DNA of 5,284 nt. Source: Candidatus Pacebacteria bacterium UBA6188 (GTDB lineage: Bacteria > Patescibacteriota > Microgenomatia > UBA1400 > PJMF01). The translations under genes were made by a program, and so were the position numbers. This document shows, one piece after another, positions 4,898 to 5,284 of this stretch. Location of the stretch: positions 2,622 to 7,905 of the forward strand of contig DITI01000057.1 in NCBI GenBank assembly GCA_002422765.1, written 5' to 3'. The notes beneath the pieces are model-generated. The model was not told the origin of the DNA and searched no databases. It saw only the letters and a program-made list of their open reading frames with translations. How positions within the stretch are numbered: the first letter of the stretch is position 1; every line of letters begins with the position of its first letter.

Positions 4898-5284
4898 TCA
4901 AGAAGTTCGTAGTTCTTCCAAAACCTCTTCAATACTTTTAATTAGCTTCGTTTTCATCCGGTCTTCAAATTTACGGGCAGTGTTCATTTGCATGAGACGA
5001 ATCTTGGCAGTAGTAGAAGTAGTTGCCATCGGATCAAGTACTACCACCTTGCCACAAATTTTTTCTAAAGCCTTGATGGTTTTCTCGTCATAGGTTTGAG
5101 CGGTTGCAATTAAGACATCAGGCTTAATTATCTTAATAAGGTTGAATTTGGCCTCTCCAGCTTCTTTGAGCACCACATAATCGACACTACGTAAATGAGT
5201 GAGCATTTCCATGCGTTCGTCTTCTGGGACAATCGGTCGATTCGGTCCTTTGCGCTGGCGCACCTTTTCATCACTATCAACACC
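4898..5284 (-). CDS. Nucleotidyltransferase of the cytidylyltransferase/RfaE type, C-terminal part (5' end beyond the window)
   Basis: The frame is open to the window edge, giving 128 C-terminal residues. The GTG at 5263 is internal: seven codons upstream read GVDSDEK, completing the typical nucleotidyltransferase segment GVDSDEKVRQRKGPNRP, so the true start and the HxGH motif lie outside. Visible family features are the KGPNRPIVPEDERMEML stretch, LRSVDYVV, IKPDVLIA and the C-terminal nucleotide-binding motif TSTTAKIR (89-96 of the visible part), the counterpart of ISSTxxR. Such enzymes join a nucleotide to a phosphorylated alcohol or sugar, as in RfaE heptose-phosphate adenylyltransferase or glycerol-3-phosphate cytidylyltransferase. 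The canonical KGGDY after PDVL is replaced by ATAQTYDE, so a heptose substrate is doubtful. The TGA stop is in frame with the deaminase gene 9 bases downstream, and the two are probably co-transcribed. Confidence 0.78.
   Translation of the reverse strand, partial: GVDSDEKVRQRKGPNRPIVPEDERMEMLTHLRSVDYVVLKEAGEAKFNLIKIIKPDVLIATAQTYDEKTIKALEKICGKVVVLDPMATTSTTAKIRLMQMNTARKFEDRMKTKLIKSIEEVLEELRTS

Noticed and set aside
4898..4900. UGA recoded as glycine, as in Gracilibacteria/Absconditabacteria
   Set aside because: None of the eight genes has an in-frame TGA within conserved regions and all have normal family lengths. A recoded genome would use TGA often inside genes.
4898..5263. Reading the right-end gene as a complete 121-residue protein starting at GTG 5263
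   Set aside because: The frame stays open to the window edge and the upstream codons (GVDSDEK) continue a conserved nucleotidyltransferase segment, so the gene is truncated by the window.

Overview
The window is a dense, AT-rich bacterial segment with eight protein genes and almost no spacer. The longest non-coding stretch is 64 bases. All genes read in the standard bacterial code. TAA, TAG and one TGA serve as stops, and no gene carries an in-frame TGA, which argues against a UGA-recoded lineage. Very tight packing, few Shine-Dalgarno sequences, an atypical thymidylate synthase and a CofE-type ligase beside folate genes together suggest a Patescibacteria/CPR bacterium, perhaps Microgenomates-like. 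This placement is inference and only moderately certain.

Layout from left to right: (1) a plus-strand PAP2-type membrane phosphatase (42-593); (2) a minus-strand three-gene operon, transcribed as histidine phosphatase (2517-1936), CofE-like gamma-glutamyl ligase (1932-1111) and dihydrofolate reductase (1121-582); (3) a 64-base divergent promoter region holding a near-perfect 10-base inverted repeat; (4) a plus-strand pair, thymidylate synthase (2582-3454) and a HIT-family protein (3457-3927); (5) a minus-strand pair at the right end, a nucleotidyltransferase cut by the window edge (5284-4898) followed by a two-domain deoxycytidylate-deaminase-like protein (4888-3941). Both convergent junctions are tight: 12 bases of overlap at 582-593 and a 13-base gap at 3928-3940. 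No convincing rho-independent terminator, tRNA, rRNA, CRISPR array or mobile element was seen.

The genes fit one theme, making dTMP and recycling its folate cofactor. The deaminase would turn dCMP into dUMP. Thymidylate synthase would methylate dUMP to dTMP while oxidising methylene-tetrahydrofolate to dihydrofolate. The reductase would regenerate tetrahydrofolate. The CofE-like ligase, given its neighbours, is more likely to add glutamate to folate than to act on F420. The histidine phosphatase and HIT protein probably act on small phosphorylated metabolites or nucleotides, with substrates unknown. The most notable points are the probable folate role of the CofE-like ligase, the changed phosphate-binding residues in thymidylate synthase, the unassigned N-terminal domain of the deaminase, and the inverted repeat between the divergent folate and thymidylate transcripts.
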